From the NCBI RefSeq assembly GCF_900115955.1, contig NZ_FOYL01000002.1, positions 124,001 to 188,000 of the forward strand: a stretch of DNA of 64,000 nucleotides, read 5' to 3'. This stretch comes from Lentzea waywayandensis (GTDB taxonomy: Bacteria > Actinomycetota > Actinomycetes > Mycobacteriales > Pseudonocardiaceae). Below the pieces are notes generated by a model. It was not told the DNA's origin. It did not search any database and was given only the letters and a program-made list of their open reading frames with translations. A program made the translations under genes and the position numbers. Shown piece after piece: positions 1 through 8,402 of the stretch. Positions within the stretch are counted from its first letter, which is position 1. Each line of letters begins with the position of its first letter.

Positions 1-863
1 GGTTCGACCACATCGTCTTCACCGGCAGCGGCGCCGTGGGCCGGATCGTGATGCGGGCCGCGGCCGAGCACCTGACGCCGGTGACGCTGGAGCTGGGCGG
101 CAAGTCGCCGGCCTGGTTCGACGACGACGCCCACCTCGACCAGGCCGCGCGGCGCCTGGTGTGGGCGAAGTTCACCAACGCCGGCCAGACGTGCGTCGCC
201 CCCGACTACGTGCTGACCACGCCGGACCGGATCCCCGCGCTCGTCGAGGCGTTGCGGAGGGCGATCGAGGACCTGTGGGGTTCCGATCCGCGGGCGAGCG
301 GGGACTACGGCCGCATCGTCAACGAGCGGCAGTTCGACCGCCTCGTGTCACTGCTGGACGGCACAGATGTCGTGGTCGGCGGCGACCACGACCGGGCGGA
401 GCGATACATCGCGCCCACCGTCGTCGTGGCCGAAGGCCGTGCCGTCGGCCCGGAGGCGGCTCACCCGGTCCTGCGGGAGGAGATCTTCGGTCCGATCCTG
501 CCCGTCGTCGCGGTCGAGCACGCCGACCAGGCGATCGACGTCATCAACAACTGGGACAAGCCCCTCGCGCTGTACGTGTTCAGCTCCTCCGCCCGCACCC
601 GCCGCCTGTTCGAGGAACGAACCTCGTCCGGCGCGGTGGTCCACGACGCGGGCCTGATCCACGTGGCCGCGACCGGCCTGCCGTTCGGCGGGGTCGGCGC
701 CAGCGGAATCGGCGCCTATCACGGCACCTACTCCTGGCGCACCTTCTCGCACCTCAAGCCCGTGCTGCGCAAGCCGCTCGCGCTCGACACGCTCCGCCTG
801 GCCCAGCCACCGTTCACCGGACTGGGTCCGCGCCTCGCCCAGCGCCTGATGCGCCGCGGGTGA
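1..863 (+). CDS. Aldehyde dehydrogenase, C-terminal part (truncated by window edge)
   Basis: The reading frame is open from base 3, so the gene starts upstream of the window and an internal GTG at 36 is not the real start. The visible 287 residues contain the general-base segment (ELGGKSP) and the catalytic cysteine in GQTC, followed by the [10 protein letters not shown] and [11 protein letters not shown] segments. The C-terminal tail continues past the fold ([12 protein letters not shown]), as in class 3 (fatty or coniferyl aldehyde) dehydrogenases. It should oxidise an aldehyde to an acid with NAD(P)+. The substrate cannot be read from the sequence. The stop codon lies inside a hairpin that probably terminates transcription. 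Confidence 0.9.
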   Translation, partial: FDHIVFTGSGAVGRIVMRAAAEHLTPVTLELGGKSPAWFDDDAHLDQAARRLVWAKFTNAGQTCVAPDYVLTTPDRIPALVEALRRAIEDLWGSDPRASGDYGRIVNERQFDRLVSLLDGTDVVVGGDHDRAERYIAPTVVVAEGRAVGPEAAHPVLREEIFGPILPVVAVEHADQAIDVINNWDKPLALYVFSSSARTRRLFEERTSSGAVVHDAGLIHVAATGLPFGGVGASGIGAYHGTYSWRTFSHLKPVLRKPLALDTLRLAQPPFTGLGPRLAQRLMRRG

Positions 864-879
864 CGCACCTCGTCACCCG
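857..879. terminator. Hairpin terminator between convergent genes
   Basis: A perfect 8-bp inverted repeat (CGGGTGAC / GTCACCCG) with a 7-nt loop overlaps the stop codon of the aldehyde dehydrogenase. It sits between that gene and the convergent DUF4342 gene. There is no long T tract, which is usual for actinomycete terminators. Confidence 0.5.
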
Positions 880-973
880 TTTCCGGACGGGTTGCGCGGC
901 GTTCCGGCAACCGTCCCTCCGCCTCCCAACGGAATGGACGTCCCCCGCCGCCGCGACAACCCGTGGCCGGTGA

Positions 974-1264
974 CTAGACCTGCTCCCCGTCGACCGTCGT
1001 GGCCGGCTGGCTGCCGGGCCGGCGGCGGTCCTCAAGCTTGATCTCGCACTTGCCGACGAGCGCGGCACCGGCGCCGATCGTCGTGGCCACCGGAGCGGCG
1101 AACGCCGCCAGCAGCCCGACAGCCACCGGCACCTCCAGCACCACGTCGTGCTTGCTGTCCCGCACGACCACGCGACGGTTGATGCCCTCGCTGACCAGCC
1201 CCCGAACGGCGTCGACCACCGAGTCGACGGGGTTGCGGGTGGGCTCGGCCTTGGACTCGCTCAT
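974..1264 (-). CDS. DUF4342-like small protein
   Basis: A 96-residue protein. The ATG at 1264 is chosen because AAGGAGAG lies directly upstream on the minus strand; a longer frame from 1330 has no such site. Residues 10-60 (VDAVRGLVSEGINRRVVVRDSKHDVVLEVPV) resemble the DUF4342 / YbbE-type domain that has a short helix followed by two strands and a hydrophobic segment. A glycine/alanine-rich hydrophobic stretch (about 45-68) could be one membrane-associated helix. Function unknown. It is a monocistronic unit convergent with the aldehyde dehydrogenase. Confidence 0.65.
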   Translation of the reverse strand: MSESKAEPTRNPVDSVVDAVRGLVSEGINRRVVVRDSKHDVVLEVPVAVGLLAAFAAPVATTIGAGAALVGKCEIKLEDRRRPGSQPATTVDGEQV

Positions 1265-1405
1265 AACTCTCCTTGAACTGCGGATCTCCCTTGACGACTC
1301 CAGCCTGCCCGTGGTCCGGCACCCTGCCATCAGGGTTTTCCCTGACCCCTGCCGGATTTGCCCCTCAGGAACTCGCGTGGCTGGTCAGACCCTGTGTGCC
1401 GCGCG

Positions 1406-1849
1406 TCACGACAGTTCGGCGATGATCTTCTCGATGCGCCGCGCGCGGGTCTCGGGTTGCTTCGCCGCCGCGACCGCCTCGGCCCGCTGCCGCTGGTTGC
1501 TGTAGGAGAGCGCGGTGAACGCGGCACGGACCTCGGGGTGGCGGTCCAGCGCCGCCGCGAGGTCGTCGGGCAGGTCGACGGTGCGTTCCGCCAGGTCCGG
1601 TTCGAGCGTCACCTCGACGGTGTCACCGGCGGCTACACCCGCGGCCTCCCGGTTGGCGGCACTGAGCGGCAGCATGAAGTCGCCGCCGTACACCGCCACC
1701 GTGCTGCGGTAGGTGTGGGCGCCGATCCTCACGAGCACCCTGGGCTTCTTGCCCTGCCCGAGCGCCTCGACCACGTCCGCCGGGACGCGGAGCCCGGTCG
1801 CGGTCTTGCCGTTGAGCTCGATCGGGGTGGTGAACGTGTGGCGCGTCAA
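1406..1849 (-). CDS. YdeI/OmpD-associated family protein with DUF1905 domain
   Basis: The first half (FTTPIELNGKTATGLRVPADVVEALGQGKKPRV to the TVEVTLEPD strand) is a DUF1905 beta-barrel-like domain. The C-terminal quarter (residues about 95-147: DLPDDLAAALDRHPEVRAAFTALSYSNQ...RRIEKIIAEL) is the YdeI/bacteriocin-resistance helical tail. TTG at 1849 is preferred as start because GGAGG lies 6 nt upstream; the ATG-like frame further upstream has no ribosome site. Homologues have been linked to peptide-antibiotic protection, but the biochemical activity is not known. Confidence 0.75.
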   Translation of the reverse strand: MTRHTFTTPIELNGKTATGLRVPADVVEALGQGKKPRVLVRIGAHTYRSTVAVYGGDFMLPLSAANREAAGVAAGDTVEVTLEPDLAERTVDLPDDLAAALDRHPEVRAAFTALSYSNQRQRAEAVAAAKQPETRARRIEKIIAELS

Positions 1850-1903
1850 GGTCGTCCTCCGGGAGATCGGCTGTCCCACCCGGATGGTAGGCCCGGGAGT
1901 TCG

Positions 1904-2890
1904 TCACGCGGTGATGACGACCTTCGCGCGGGCGTGTTCGGTCTCGACGTAGCGGACCGCGTCGGACGCCTCGGCCAGTGAGTAGGTGCGGTCGACGACC
2001 GGCGTGAAGGCTCCCGACTCGGCGAGGCGTCGCAGCGCCGCGAGGATCTCCCCGTCCGGCGTCGTGGTGAGGACGTGAATCCGGTCTCGGACGAACGGGG
2101 CCTGCAGCTTCGCCCTGATCATGAGCCACATGGGGCCGACGAGGCTGCCGCCGCTGAACACTCCCCCGCCGGACAGCACGATCGTCCCGCCGGGGGCGAG
2201 CGCGCGCCGCAGCCCGGTCAGCGAGTGGTTGCCGACCAGGTCGAAGATCAGGTCGTAGTGCGTGCCGTTCCTGGTGAAGTCGTCCTCGGTGTAGTCGACG
2301 ACGTGGTCGGCGCCGAGCGATGCCACCAGTTCGACGTTCCTCGTGCGGCACACGCCGGTCACGGTGGCACCCATGGACTTCGCGATCTGCACGGCGAACG
2401 TGCCGACGCCTCCGGACGCTCCGTTGACCAGGACGTGCTGGCCCGCCTGGAGCTTTCCGATGTCGCGCAGTCCCTTCAGCGCGGTGTGGCCTGCCAGCGG
2501 CACCGCGGCGGCCTGGTCGAACGTCAGGTTGGCGGGCTTGGTCTCGACGAGGTCCTCGGGCACGCACACGTACTCGGCGAACGCCCCGTCGGCGGTGCCG
2601 AGGTCGCCGAACACCTCGTCGCCGGGCCGAAAGCGCCGCACGTCCCGGCCCACGGCCTCGACTCTGCCCGCGAAGTCGCGGCCGCGGATCTTCCTGCCGG
2701 GACCGGTGAACCCGACGCCGGTGAGTCGCGCCAGGTACGGGTCTCCGCGCATGACGTGCCAGTCGTAGGCGTTGACCGAGGCCGCGTGCACCCGCACGAG
2801 CACCTCGTTGCCTGAGGCCGCCGGTGGCTCCACGTCGCGGAACTCCAACGCGTCCGGCGATCCGTACCGGTCCTGGACGACTGCCTTCAT
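1904..2890 (-). CDS. Zinc-independent NAD(P)-dependent alcohol dehydrogenase / quinone oxidoreductase
   Basis: A 328-residue medium-chain dehydrogenase of the quinone-reductase branch. It has the N-terminal GroES-like fold (VLVRVHAASVNAYDWHVMRG) and the nucleotide-binding motif GASGGVGTFAVQIAK near residue 150. The structural zinc cysteines of classical alcohol dehydrogenases are absent. It probably reduces a quinone or enone with NADPH in the cytoplasm. The ATG at 2890 overlaps the stop of the upstream DUF2306 gene by 4 bases (ATGA), so the two are translationally coupled. Confidence 0.85.
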   Translation of the reverse strand: MKAVVQDRYGSPDALEFRDVEPPAASGNEVLVRVHAASVNAYDWHVMRGDPYLARLTGVGFTGPGRKIRGRDFAGRVEAVGRDVRRFRPGDEVFGDLGTADGAFAEYVCVPEDLVETKPANLTFDQAAAVPLAGHTALKGLRDIGKLQAGQHVLVNGASGGVGTFAVQIAKSMGATVTGVCRTRNVELVASLGADHVVDYTEDDFTRNGTHYDLIFDLVGNHSLTGLRRALAPGGTIVLSGGGVFSGGSLVGPMWLMIRAKLQAPFVRDRIHVLTTTPDGEILAALRRLAESGAFTPVVDRTYSLAEASDAVRYVETEHARAKVVITA

Positions 2891-3561
2891 CGGGTCCCCC
2901 TGACAGTGGCGCGGACCTGTGCGGCCGCGCGAACGGGCTTCGCCTGGCGGCGGATGATCCACTCCGCCACGGCGAGGTTGACGATCCAGGAGGCGAGCAT
3001 CAGCAACGCCTTTTCGAGGCGGTCGGGCGTGCCGGCGGCCACGAGCCACGCGGTCAGCGTCACCGCCTGGGTGCCGGCGCCGAGTCCGATCGCGAAACCG
3101 CGGATCATCCAGGCGCGGTGCCCGGTGACGTCCCGGCGGCGGATGGCGGCGAACCCGAGGACGATGAACGCCACCCAGGCCGTGCCGAACACCAGCCGGA
3201 TGCCGGTGAGCAGGACGCCCACGTCGGCGGGTTTGGGGTAGAACACGGTCATCCACAGACCCGACAACGCCCCAAAGAGTCCACAAAGGACCAACAGGCG
3301 CCCTGCCGCCCGGTGCCACGCCGGTCTGCGGCGGCGGAGGCCGGGAGCGAACTGGAAGGCCCCGAGGACGCAGTACACGCTCAAGGTGATGGCGTGGATC
3401 ACCACGGGCACGGGTGAGGCGAAGAACCGCGCGTTGTCCGGCGTGATCTCCGCGCCGCCGCCGAGCTCACCCAGCCGGAGAGCGCCGCCCAGCACCGGGA
3501 TGACGCTGAACAGGATGATCGCCGCGGGGATGAGCCTGTCCCACTTGGTCGAGGAGGTCAT
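2887..3561 (-). CDS. DUF2306 membrane protein
   Basis: A 224-residue integral membrane protein with about five to six hydrophobic helices. The DUF2306 signature features are present: a histidine-bearing helix (VVIHAITLSVYCVLGAFQF), the PAWHRAAGRLLV segment and the GHRAWMIRGFA segment, whose conserved histidines could bind haem. Function unknown. It is the first gene of a two-gene unit with the oxidoreductase downstream (4-base overlap), which suggests a joint redox role, but that is only inference. Confidence 0.8.
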   Translation of the reverse strand: MTSSTKWDRLIPAAIILFSVIPVLGGALRLGELGGGAEITPDNARFFASPVPVVIHAITLSVYCVLGAFQFAPGLRRRRPAWHRAAGRLLVLCGLFGALSGLWMTVFYPKPADVGVLLTGIRLVFGTAWVAFIVLGFAAIRRRDVTGHRAWMIRGFAIGLGAGTQAVTLTAWLVAAGTPDRLEKALLMLASWIVNLAVAEWIIRRQAKPVRAAAQVRATVRGTR

Positions 3562-3660
3562 GCCCCAGAGCGTGGCGCGCGAGGCGGTGCCGGCTCATCG
3601 GAAGAAGGGCCGCGATCATCTCGGCCGATGGTGTGGCGCGGTCGTCGTACTTTCGGCTGA

Positions 3661-4329
3661 CTACCGCCGGAATCCGCTCCGGACGCGCTTGGTCTCGTAG
3701 GCCCAGATCGCCATCTCGACCCGGTTCCTCGCACCGATCTTGGCCATCAGGCTGGCGATGTGGGACTTGACCGTGCTGAGCGTGATGTAGAGCTCCTTGG
3801 CGACCTCGCTGTTGGTGCGCCCGCCCGCGACGGCGGCGAGCACCTGCTCCTCCCGTTCGGTGAGCGGTTCGATCGGCTGCACGACGCGATCGGCGGGCTC
3901 GACGTCCGTGAACGCCTCGATGAGCCGGGCGGTGACGCTGGGGGCGATCAGGGCGTCGCCGGAGGCCGCGGCGTGAACGGCCTGGGCGAGCAGGGCGGGG
4001 CCGGCGTCCTTGAGGAGGAAGCCCCTGGCACCCGCGCGGAGCGCGGCGTAGACGTACTCGTCCAGGTCGAACGTGGTGATCACGACGACCGCGAGCGGGT
4101 CGGCGACGCCGGGCCCGGCGAGCAGGCGGGTGGCCTCGATGCCGTCGATTCCAGGCATCCGGATGTCGAACAGGCACACGTCGGGCCGCAGCCGCCGGGC
4201 CAGTTCCACGGCCTGCCGTCCGTCCGGCGCCGCACCGACGACCTCGATGCCCTCCTGGGCGTCGAGGATCATCGAGAGTCCGGTGCGGACGATCTCCTGG
4301 TCGTCGGCGACGATGACCCGGACGCTCAT
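3661..4329 (-). CDS. NarL/LuxR-type response regulator
   Basis: A 222-residue response regulator. The receiver has the acidic pair at D9/D10, the phosphoacceptor D55 in CLFDIRMPG, the switch threonine (VITTFD) and the lysine in GARGFLLKDA. The C-terminal LuxR-type helix-turn-helix (LTEREEQVLAAVAGGRTNSEVAKEL...TVKSHIASLMAKIGARNR) is complete. The ATG at 4329 overlaps the end of the histidine kinase gene by 4 bases (ATGA), so it is the coupled partner of that kinase. Target genes are not evident. Confidence 0.93.
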   Translation of the reverse strand: MSVRVIVADDQEIVRTGLSMILDAQEGIEVVGAAPDGRQAVELARRLRPDVCLFDIRMPGIDGIEATRLLAGPGVADPLAVVVITTFDLDEYVYAALRAGARGFLLKDAGPALLAQAVHAAASGDALIAPSVTARLIEAFTDVEPADRVVQPIEPLTEREEQVLAAVAGGRTNSEVAKELYITLSTVKSHIASLMAKIGARNRVEMAIWAYETKRVRSGFRR

Positions 4330-5453
4330 CCGCGCGCCCCGGTGAGTGGCAGTACGGCGGTCACGGTCCAGCCTCGTTCCGGGTTCGGGCCTGCCTCGCA
4401 GCTGCCGCCGAGCAGGTGGGCGCGCTCCATCATGCCGATCAACCCGTGTCCGCGTACGGCAGGGCCGCGGGCGTCGCCGTCGTCGCTCACCCGCAGGTGC
4501 ACCGACGAGCCACCGACGACCACGCTCACCTCGATGCGCGTGGCGTGCCGGGCGTGCCGCCGCGCGTTGGTGACCGACTCCTGGGTGAGCCGGTAGATCG
4601 CGGTTCCCACCGACTTCGGGAGGTCGTCGACGGCACCGTCGATCCGCACGTCCACTTCCGGCCCTGGCGTGCCGCGGCTCGCGAGCAGTGCGACGTCGGC
4701 GACGGTCGGGCTGGGTGCCAGGTCCGCGGACTCGTTGTGGCGCAAGGCTCGCACCATCGTGCGCATCTCGGCGAGCGCCCGCGACGCCTCCGACTCGATC
4801 AGGCCGAGTGCCTCGGTCGCCGCCTCCGGCCGTGACGCCGCCGTCGCGAGCCCCGCCTGGGCCCGGATCGCCATCGCCGACACGTGGTGCGCCACCGTGT
4901 CGTGCAGATCCCGTGCCAGCCGTTCCCGTTCCAGCAGCTTGACCTGCTCGAGCTCGCGTGCCCGCGCCCGTCCGCGATACCGCACCGCGGCTCCGATTGC
5001 GCACGCCGTCCCCAGCACGGCGCTCCCGCCCACCGCCTCGCTCACGCTGATGAACCCGAGCACCACCGACAGCCCGACCTTGCCGAGCATGATCGCGAGC
5101 CCGAGCACCGCCTCCCGCCCGGAACCCCACCGGAACAGGGAGAACGGGAAGAGCACCATGAACACCGTCACGTTGAGCTCGGGCTCGCCCCGGAACACCA
5201 GCGAGGCGACCGCGGCCACGCCGAACGCGACGGCGACCGCGAGCAGCGGCCTGCTCCGGCGCAGCAACAACAGCGGCAGCAGCACCGCCGCGACGACCAG
5301 CGAGCCGATCCGCGAGTTCAGTTCCGGGCGCAGCACCGTCTCGAGCACCGCGACCAGCAGGAGCACGGCGACGAGCGCCCAGTCCCACCACAGCCGCGCC
5401 GCCGCGCGCACCGGACGGGGCTCGGCCCACACCGACCGCAGATAGGCGAACAC
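4326..5453 (-). CDS. Sensor histidine kinase (HisKA_3 type)
   Basis: A 375-residue kinase beginning at a GTG. Several hydrophobic helices occupy residues 25-155 with almost no extracytoplasmic loop, so it probably senses within or near the membrane. The dimerisation/phosphoacceptor box RLARDLHDTVAHHV places the phosphohistidine at H184. The ATPase end carries the N-box region (TQESVTNARRHA), SDDGDARG and GHGLIGMMERAHLLGG. It is the first gene of the kinase-regulator pair. The signal is unknown. Confidence 0.92.
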   Translation of the reverse strand: MFAYLRSVWAEPRPVRAAARLWWDWALVAVLLLVAVLETVLRPELNSRIGSLVVAAVLLPLLLLRRSRPLLAVAVAFGVAAVASLVFRGEPELNVTVFMVLFPFSLFRWGSGREAVLGLAIMLGKVGLSVVLGFISVSEAVGGSAVLGTACAIGAAVRYRGRARARELEQVKLLERERLARDLHDTVAHHVSAMAIRAQAGLATAASRPEAATEALGLIESEASRALAEMRTMVRALRHNESADLAPSPTVADVALLASRGTPGPEVDVRIDGAVDDLPKSVGTAIYRLTQESVTNARRHARHATRIEVSVVVGGSSVHLRVSDDGDARGPAVRGHGLIGMMERAHLLGGSCEAGPNPERGWTVTAVLPLTGARG

Positions 5454-5554
5454 GACGTCATCGTACGTTCGCGGGCCAGGACAAATCAGTCCAAAGCACG
5501 AGACGTGGCCCGACCATCGGCGAATCTCGCGGAGTCGTGCACCCGCGCGTGCGA

Positions 5555-5995
5555 TCAGCGACGTCCGGTGGCCAGCACGACGAGGAACTGGCCTCCGCCC
5601 GCCTCAACCGAGGCGGTCACCGGCAGCCCCGGCACGAGCCGGGAGAACCGGTCCTCCAGCCACTCCACGACTTCCTGGGCGTCCTGCTTGGTCGGGCAGC
5701 GGGCCACCATCTCGCGGCCGCCCTTGCGCTCCAGCCGCCCGGCCACGGTGATCAGAGGCGCGGGTTCGACCACGTGCAGGCGGTCGGGCCAGGCGATGAC
5801 GACCTTGACCGCGCCCTTGCGGCTGTTGCACCCGCGGTGCGCGAGCCGCTCGGCGACCTTGGCCTTCCGGTCGGCGGTCCGGCTGTCGACGCTGGGCCCT
5901 CGCGCGTCGTTCACCGACATGTCGGGGTCGACCGGTTCGTCGCACACCCAGCAGCGCCAACCATCGCGCTCGGCCACGTCATCGAGGAGACTCAC
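5555..5995 (-). CDS. HNH-like zinc-finger hypothetical protein
   Basis: A 146-residue protein with a GTG start and no strong ribosome site. Residues 13-61 hold a degenerate HNH-like pattern: WRCWVCDEPVDPD followed by AHRGCNSRKG, that is CxxC plus HxxCNSRKG. This resembles the zinc knuckle of HNH nucleases, but the catalytic His-Asn pair is not obvious. The C-terminal half looks like a small alpha/beta domain. Homologues with this layout are common in actinobacteria without assigned function. It stands alone between the two-component system and an oxidoreductase. Confidence 0.6.
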   Translation of the reverse strand: MSLLDDVAERDGWRCWVCDEPVDPDMSVNDARGPSVDSRTADRKAKVAERLAHRGCNSRKGAVKVVIAWPDRLHVVEPAPLITVAGRLERKGGREMVARCPTKQDAQEVVEWLEDRFSRLVPGLPVTASVEAGGGQFLVVLATGRR

Positions 5996-6036
5996 CGAGG
6001 CAAACTAGCCTGCCGCGGGTTTCGAGGTGCAGCCGG

Positions 6037-7014
6037 TCAAGGAACGGTGACGAGCACGCGGCCGCGACCGCCCGCGTCGACCCGCTCGTGCGCCGCCGCG
6101 ATCTCGGCGAGCGGGAACAACTGCCCGACCTTCACCTTCAACGCACCCATGGCGGCCGCCGCGGTGAGGTCGCGGGCTGCGGCTCGTTTCGCGGTGGCGG
6201 GAAAGTCGTCGCTGCCGAACAGCCGGACCGTGGCGTTGGCGAACAGCAATGGCCAGAACGGGATCTCTGTGCGGTCGGCGCGCGTGCCGTAAGCGGCGAT
6301 GACGCCGTCGTTCGCCAAGACGGCGATGTCCAGGTCCGCGTTGTCGGACAACGACACCTCGACGATCCGATGTACGCCGTCCGGTGCGTTCGCGCGAATC
6401 TCGTCGGCCGCACTGGGGGTGTCGAGGGCTGTCGCGTGCGAGACGATCTCGGGGTCGACGAGGTCGAGGTCGCTGGTCCTGGTCACGGTTCCCAGGACGG
6501 TGGCGCCGCCCCACCGGGCCAGTTGCGCGGCGAGTGAGCCGACGCCGCCGAGCACGCCCTGCACCAGCACGGTCCGTCCGTCGACAGGCCCGTCGGCGAA
6601 CACCGTGCGGTGGGCCGTGATTCCGGGGATGCCCAGGCTCGCGGCCAGTTCGTCGGTCACCTGGTCCGGCAGCGGCACGGCCAGATGCTCGGGCACGACC
6701 ACGTACTGCGCGGCCGTACCGAACGCTCGGTAGGACTGCGCGCCGTAGACCCACACGCGGCGTCCCAGCCGGGACTTGTCCACGCCCTCGCCGACCGCGT
6801 CCACCACTCCGGCGGCGTCGCTGTGTGGAACGACCCTCGGGAACGGCATCGAGGAACCCAGCCAGCCCCGCCGTTTCTTCGTGTCGCCGGGGTTCACTCC
6901 GGACAGTCGCACCTCGACCCGCACCTCACCGGGGCCGGGCTCGGGATCGGGCAGCTCGCCGACGTGCAGCACCTCGGCGGCGGCACCTTGCCGGTCGTAC
7001 CAGGACGCGAACAT
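6037..7014 (-). CDS. NADPH:quinone reductase-like zinc-independent dehydrogenase
   Basis: A 325-residue medium-chain dehydrogenase, quinone-reductase branch. It carries the GroES-like N-terminus (GEVRVEVRLSGVNPGDTKKRRGW), the VLVQGVLGGVGSLAAQLARWGGA Rossmann motif and the typical end LAEIAAAHERVDAGGRGRVLVTV. The ATG at 7014 follows TGAGGAGAACC and is therefore preferred to the longer frame. It lies just downstream of the F420/NADP oxidoreductase gene (38-nt gap) and is probably co-transcribed with it under the MarR operator. Confidence 0.87.
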   Translation of the reverse strand: MFASWYDRQGAAAEVLHVGELPDPEPGPGEVRVEVRLSGVNPGDTKKRRGWLGSSMPFPRVVPHSDAAGVVDAVGEGVDKSRLGRRVWVYGAQSYRAFGTAAQYVVVPEHLAVPLPDQVTDELAASLGIPGITAHRTVFADGPVDGRTVLVQGVLGGVGSLAAQLARWGGATVLGTVTRTSDLDLVDPEIVSHATALDTPSAADEIRANAPDGVHRIVEVSLSDNADLDIAVLANDGVIAAYGTRADRTEIPFWPLLFANATVRLFGSDDFPATAKRAAARDLTAAAAMGALKVKVGQLFPLAEIAAAHERVDAGGRGRVLVTVP

Positions 7015-7052
7015 GGTTCTCCTCAAGCCGGAAGGAAAGTCAGCCGTCCTTT

Positions 7053-7676
7053 TCAGACAGTCGGCCCGGTCAGCCGCCATCCACTCTGCCAGGTCCAGCC
7101 GTTGCGCGCGTTGAGGGAGATGTTCAGGAAGGCCAGCTCCTCCAGCGAACGGGCCATCCGCAGGCCGCCCGCGTCGATCGGCCGGAAGCCCAGCGAGGTC
7201 AGCAGTTCGGCCACGACCTGCTTGGCCGCGTCGTCGTCACCCGCGTAGTAACCGTCCAGCGGCTGGCCGGCCTCGCTCGCGTCACCCAGCCGGGAGGCGA
7301 AGACCGTGTTGAACGCCTTGACGAGCCTCACTCCGGGCACGACCGCGGCCAGTTGCTCGGCGTGGCTCGTTCCGCTGGTCGTCAGGTCGCTGTAGGTCTC
7401 GTTGAGCGGGTTGGTCGCGTCCACGACCACCGCGCCGGTGCCCTTGATCTCGCCGAGCACGTCGGCCGCGACGCCGGCGGGCACCGCCAGCACCACCACG
7501 TCCGCGCCCTGGGAGGCGTCCGCCGCCGACGCCGCGGACGTTCCGCCCACCTGCTCGGCCACCTTGACCGCGTTCTCCTCGTGAGCGGCGGCGACGGTGA
7601 CCTGGTGGCCCGCGGCGACGGCAGCGCCGGCGAGTCCGGATCCGACGTTGCCCGCACCGATGATCGCGACGCGCAT
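7053..7676 (-). CDS. NADPH-dependent F420 reductase-family oxidoreductase
   Basis: A 207-residue protein with an N-terminal Rossmann fold (MRVAIIGAGNVGSGLAGAAVAAGH) typical of the F420_oxidored/NADP family. It has the DATNPLNE, LVKAFNTV and SLEELAFLNI segments seen in coenzyme F420:NADP oxidoreductase relatives and in small NADPH dehydrogenases. GGAGG sits 6 nt before the ATG at 7676. It is divergent from a MarR gene, and the shared 83-bp region holds a perfect inverted repeat, so it is likely the main target of that regulator. Confidence 0.85.
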   Translation of the reverse strand: MRVAIIGAGNVGSGLAGAAVAAGHQVTVAAAHEENAVKVAEQVGGTSAASAADASQGADVVVLAVPAGVAADVLGEIKGTGAVVVDATNPLNETYSDLTTSGTSHAEQLAAVVPGVRLVKAFNTVFASRLGDASEAGQPLDGYYAGDDDAAKQVVAELLTSLGFRPIDAGGLRMARSLEELAFLNISLNARNGWTWQSGWRLTGPTV

Positions 7677-7690
7677 GACAGCCTCCAAAT

Positions 7691-7706
7691 AGTTCAAGTT
7701 TGAACT
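7691..7706. promoter_or_regulatory. Perfect inverted repeat, probable MarR operator
   Basis: AGTTCAA-GT-TTGAACT is a perfect 7-bp inverted repeat with a 2-bp centre in the divergent region between the oxidoreductase and the marR gene. A weaker related half-site (GGTTCAAG) follows at 7733-7740. Position and symmetry fit a homodimeric winged-helix regulator controlling both genes. Confidence 0.7.
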
Positions 7707-7759
7707 TTCTGTCTCCGAGGCTAGGAGCGAATGGTTCAAGCGTCAAGTAAATTGGGGGT

Positions 7760-8260
7760 GTGACCCCGGACTCGCAGGAACCGCGCTGGCTGACGGCGGA
7801 GCAACGACTGGCCTGGCTCGACATGGTGCGCGTGCTGACCCGGCTGCCCGCGACCCTCGGCGCCCAGCTGGAGCGCGACGCAGGGCTGACCTTCTTCGAG
7901 TACCACGTGCTGTCGATGCTCTCTGAGATTCCCGGCCACGCCCTGCGCCTGAGCCGCCTCGCGCAGCTCACCAGTTCCTCGTTGTCACGCCTGTCGAACG
8001 TCGTGAAGCGCCTCGAGGCCCGCGATCTGCTGCGCCGCGAGCCCGACCCCGCAGACGGCCGGGCCAGCCGCGCGGTCCTCACCGCCGCGGGCATGGCCGC
8101 CGTCGAGCAGGCCGCACCCGGTCACGTCACCCTGGTCCGCGAGCTGGTCGTGGACCCGTTGGACGCGGTACAGCTCGATCAGCTGCACGCCGCCCACGAA
8201 CGCATCCTCGACCGGCTCGACCCCGCTTCCTCGACCCGGCCCGAATGGCTGGAGACCTGA
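7760..8260 (+). CDS. MarR-family transcriptional regulator
   Basis: A 166-residue winged-helix regulator starting at GTG. The central region (FFEYHVLSMLSEIPGHALRLSRLAQLTSSSLSRLSNVVKRLEARDLLRREPDPADGRASRAVLT) is the MarR helix-turn-helix plus wing, including the conserved DxR segment (DPADGRASR). No redox cysteine is present, so a small-molecule ligand is more likely than thiol oxidation. It diverges from the oxidoreductase pair 7053-7014 and probably represses itself and those genes through the repeat at 7691. Confidence 0.92.
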   Translation: MTPDSQEPRWLTAEQRLAWLDMVRVLTRLPATLGAQLERDAGLTFFEYHVLSMLSEIPGHALRLSRLAQLTSSSLSRLSNVVKRLEARDLLRREPDPADGRASRAVLTAAGMAAVEQAAPGHVTLVRELVVDPLDAVQLDQLHAAHERILDRLDPASSTRPEWLET

Positions 8261-8402
8261 CCCGCTCGGGGGGCCCTGGGTGAACCGGCGCGAACGTGCG
8301 TGAAGACGACCACCAGGCCGATTCCGGCCGGCGCGAACTCGGCGGGGAGCACCGTCCGCCTGCCGGACAGGGCCCCGCCGGCTCAGGACGTTCGTCCGGC
8401 GG

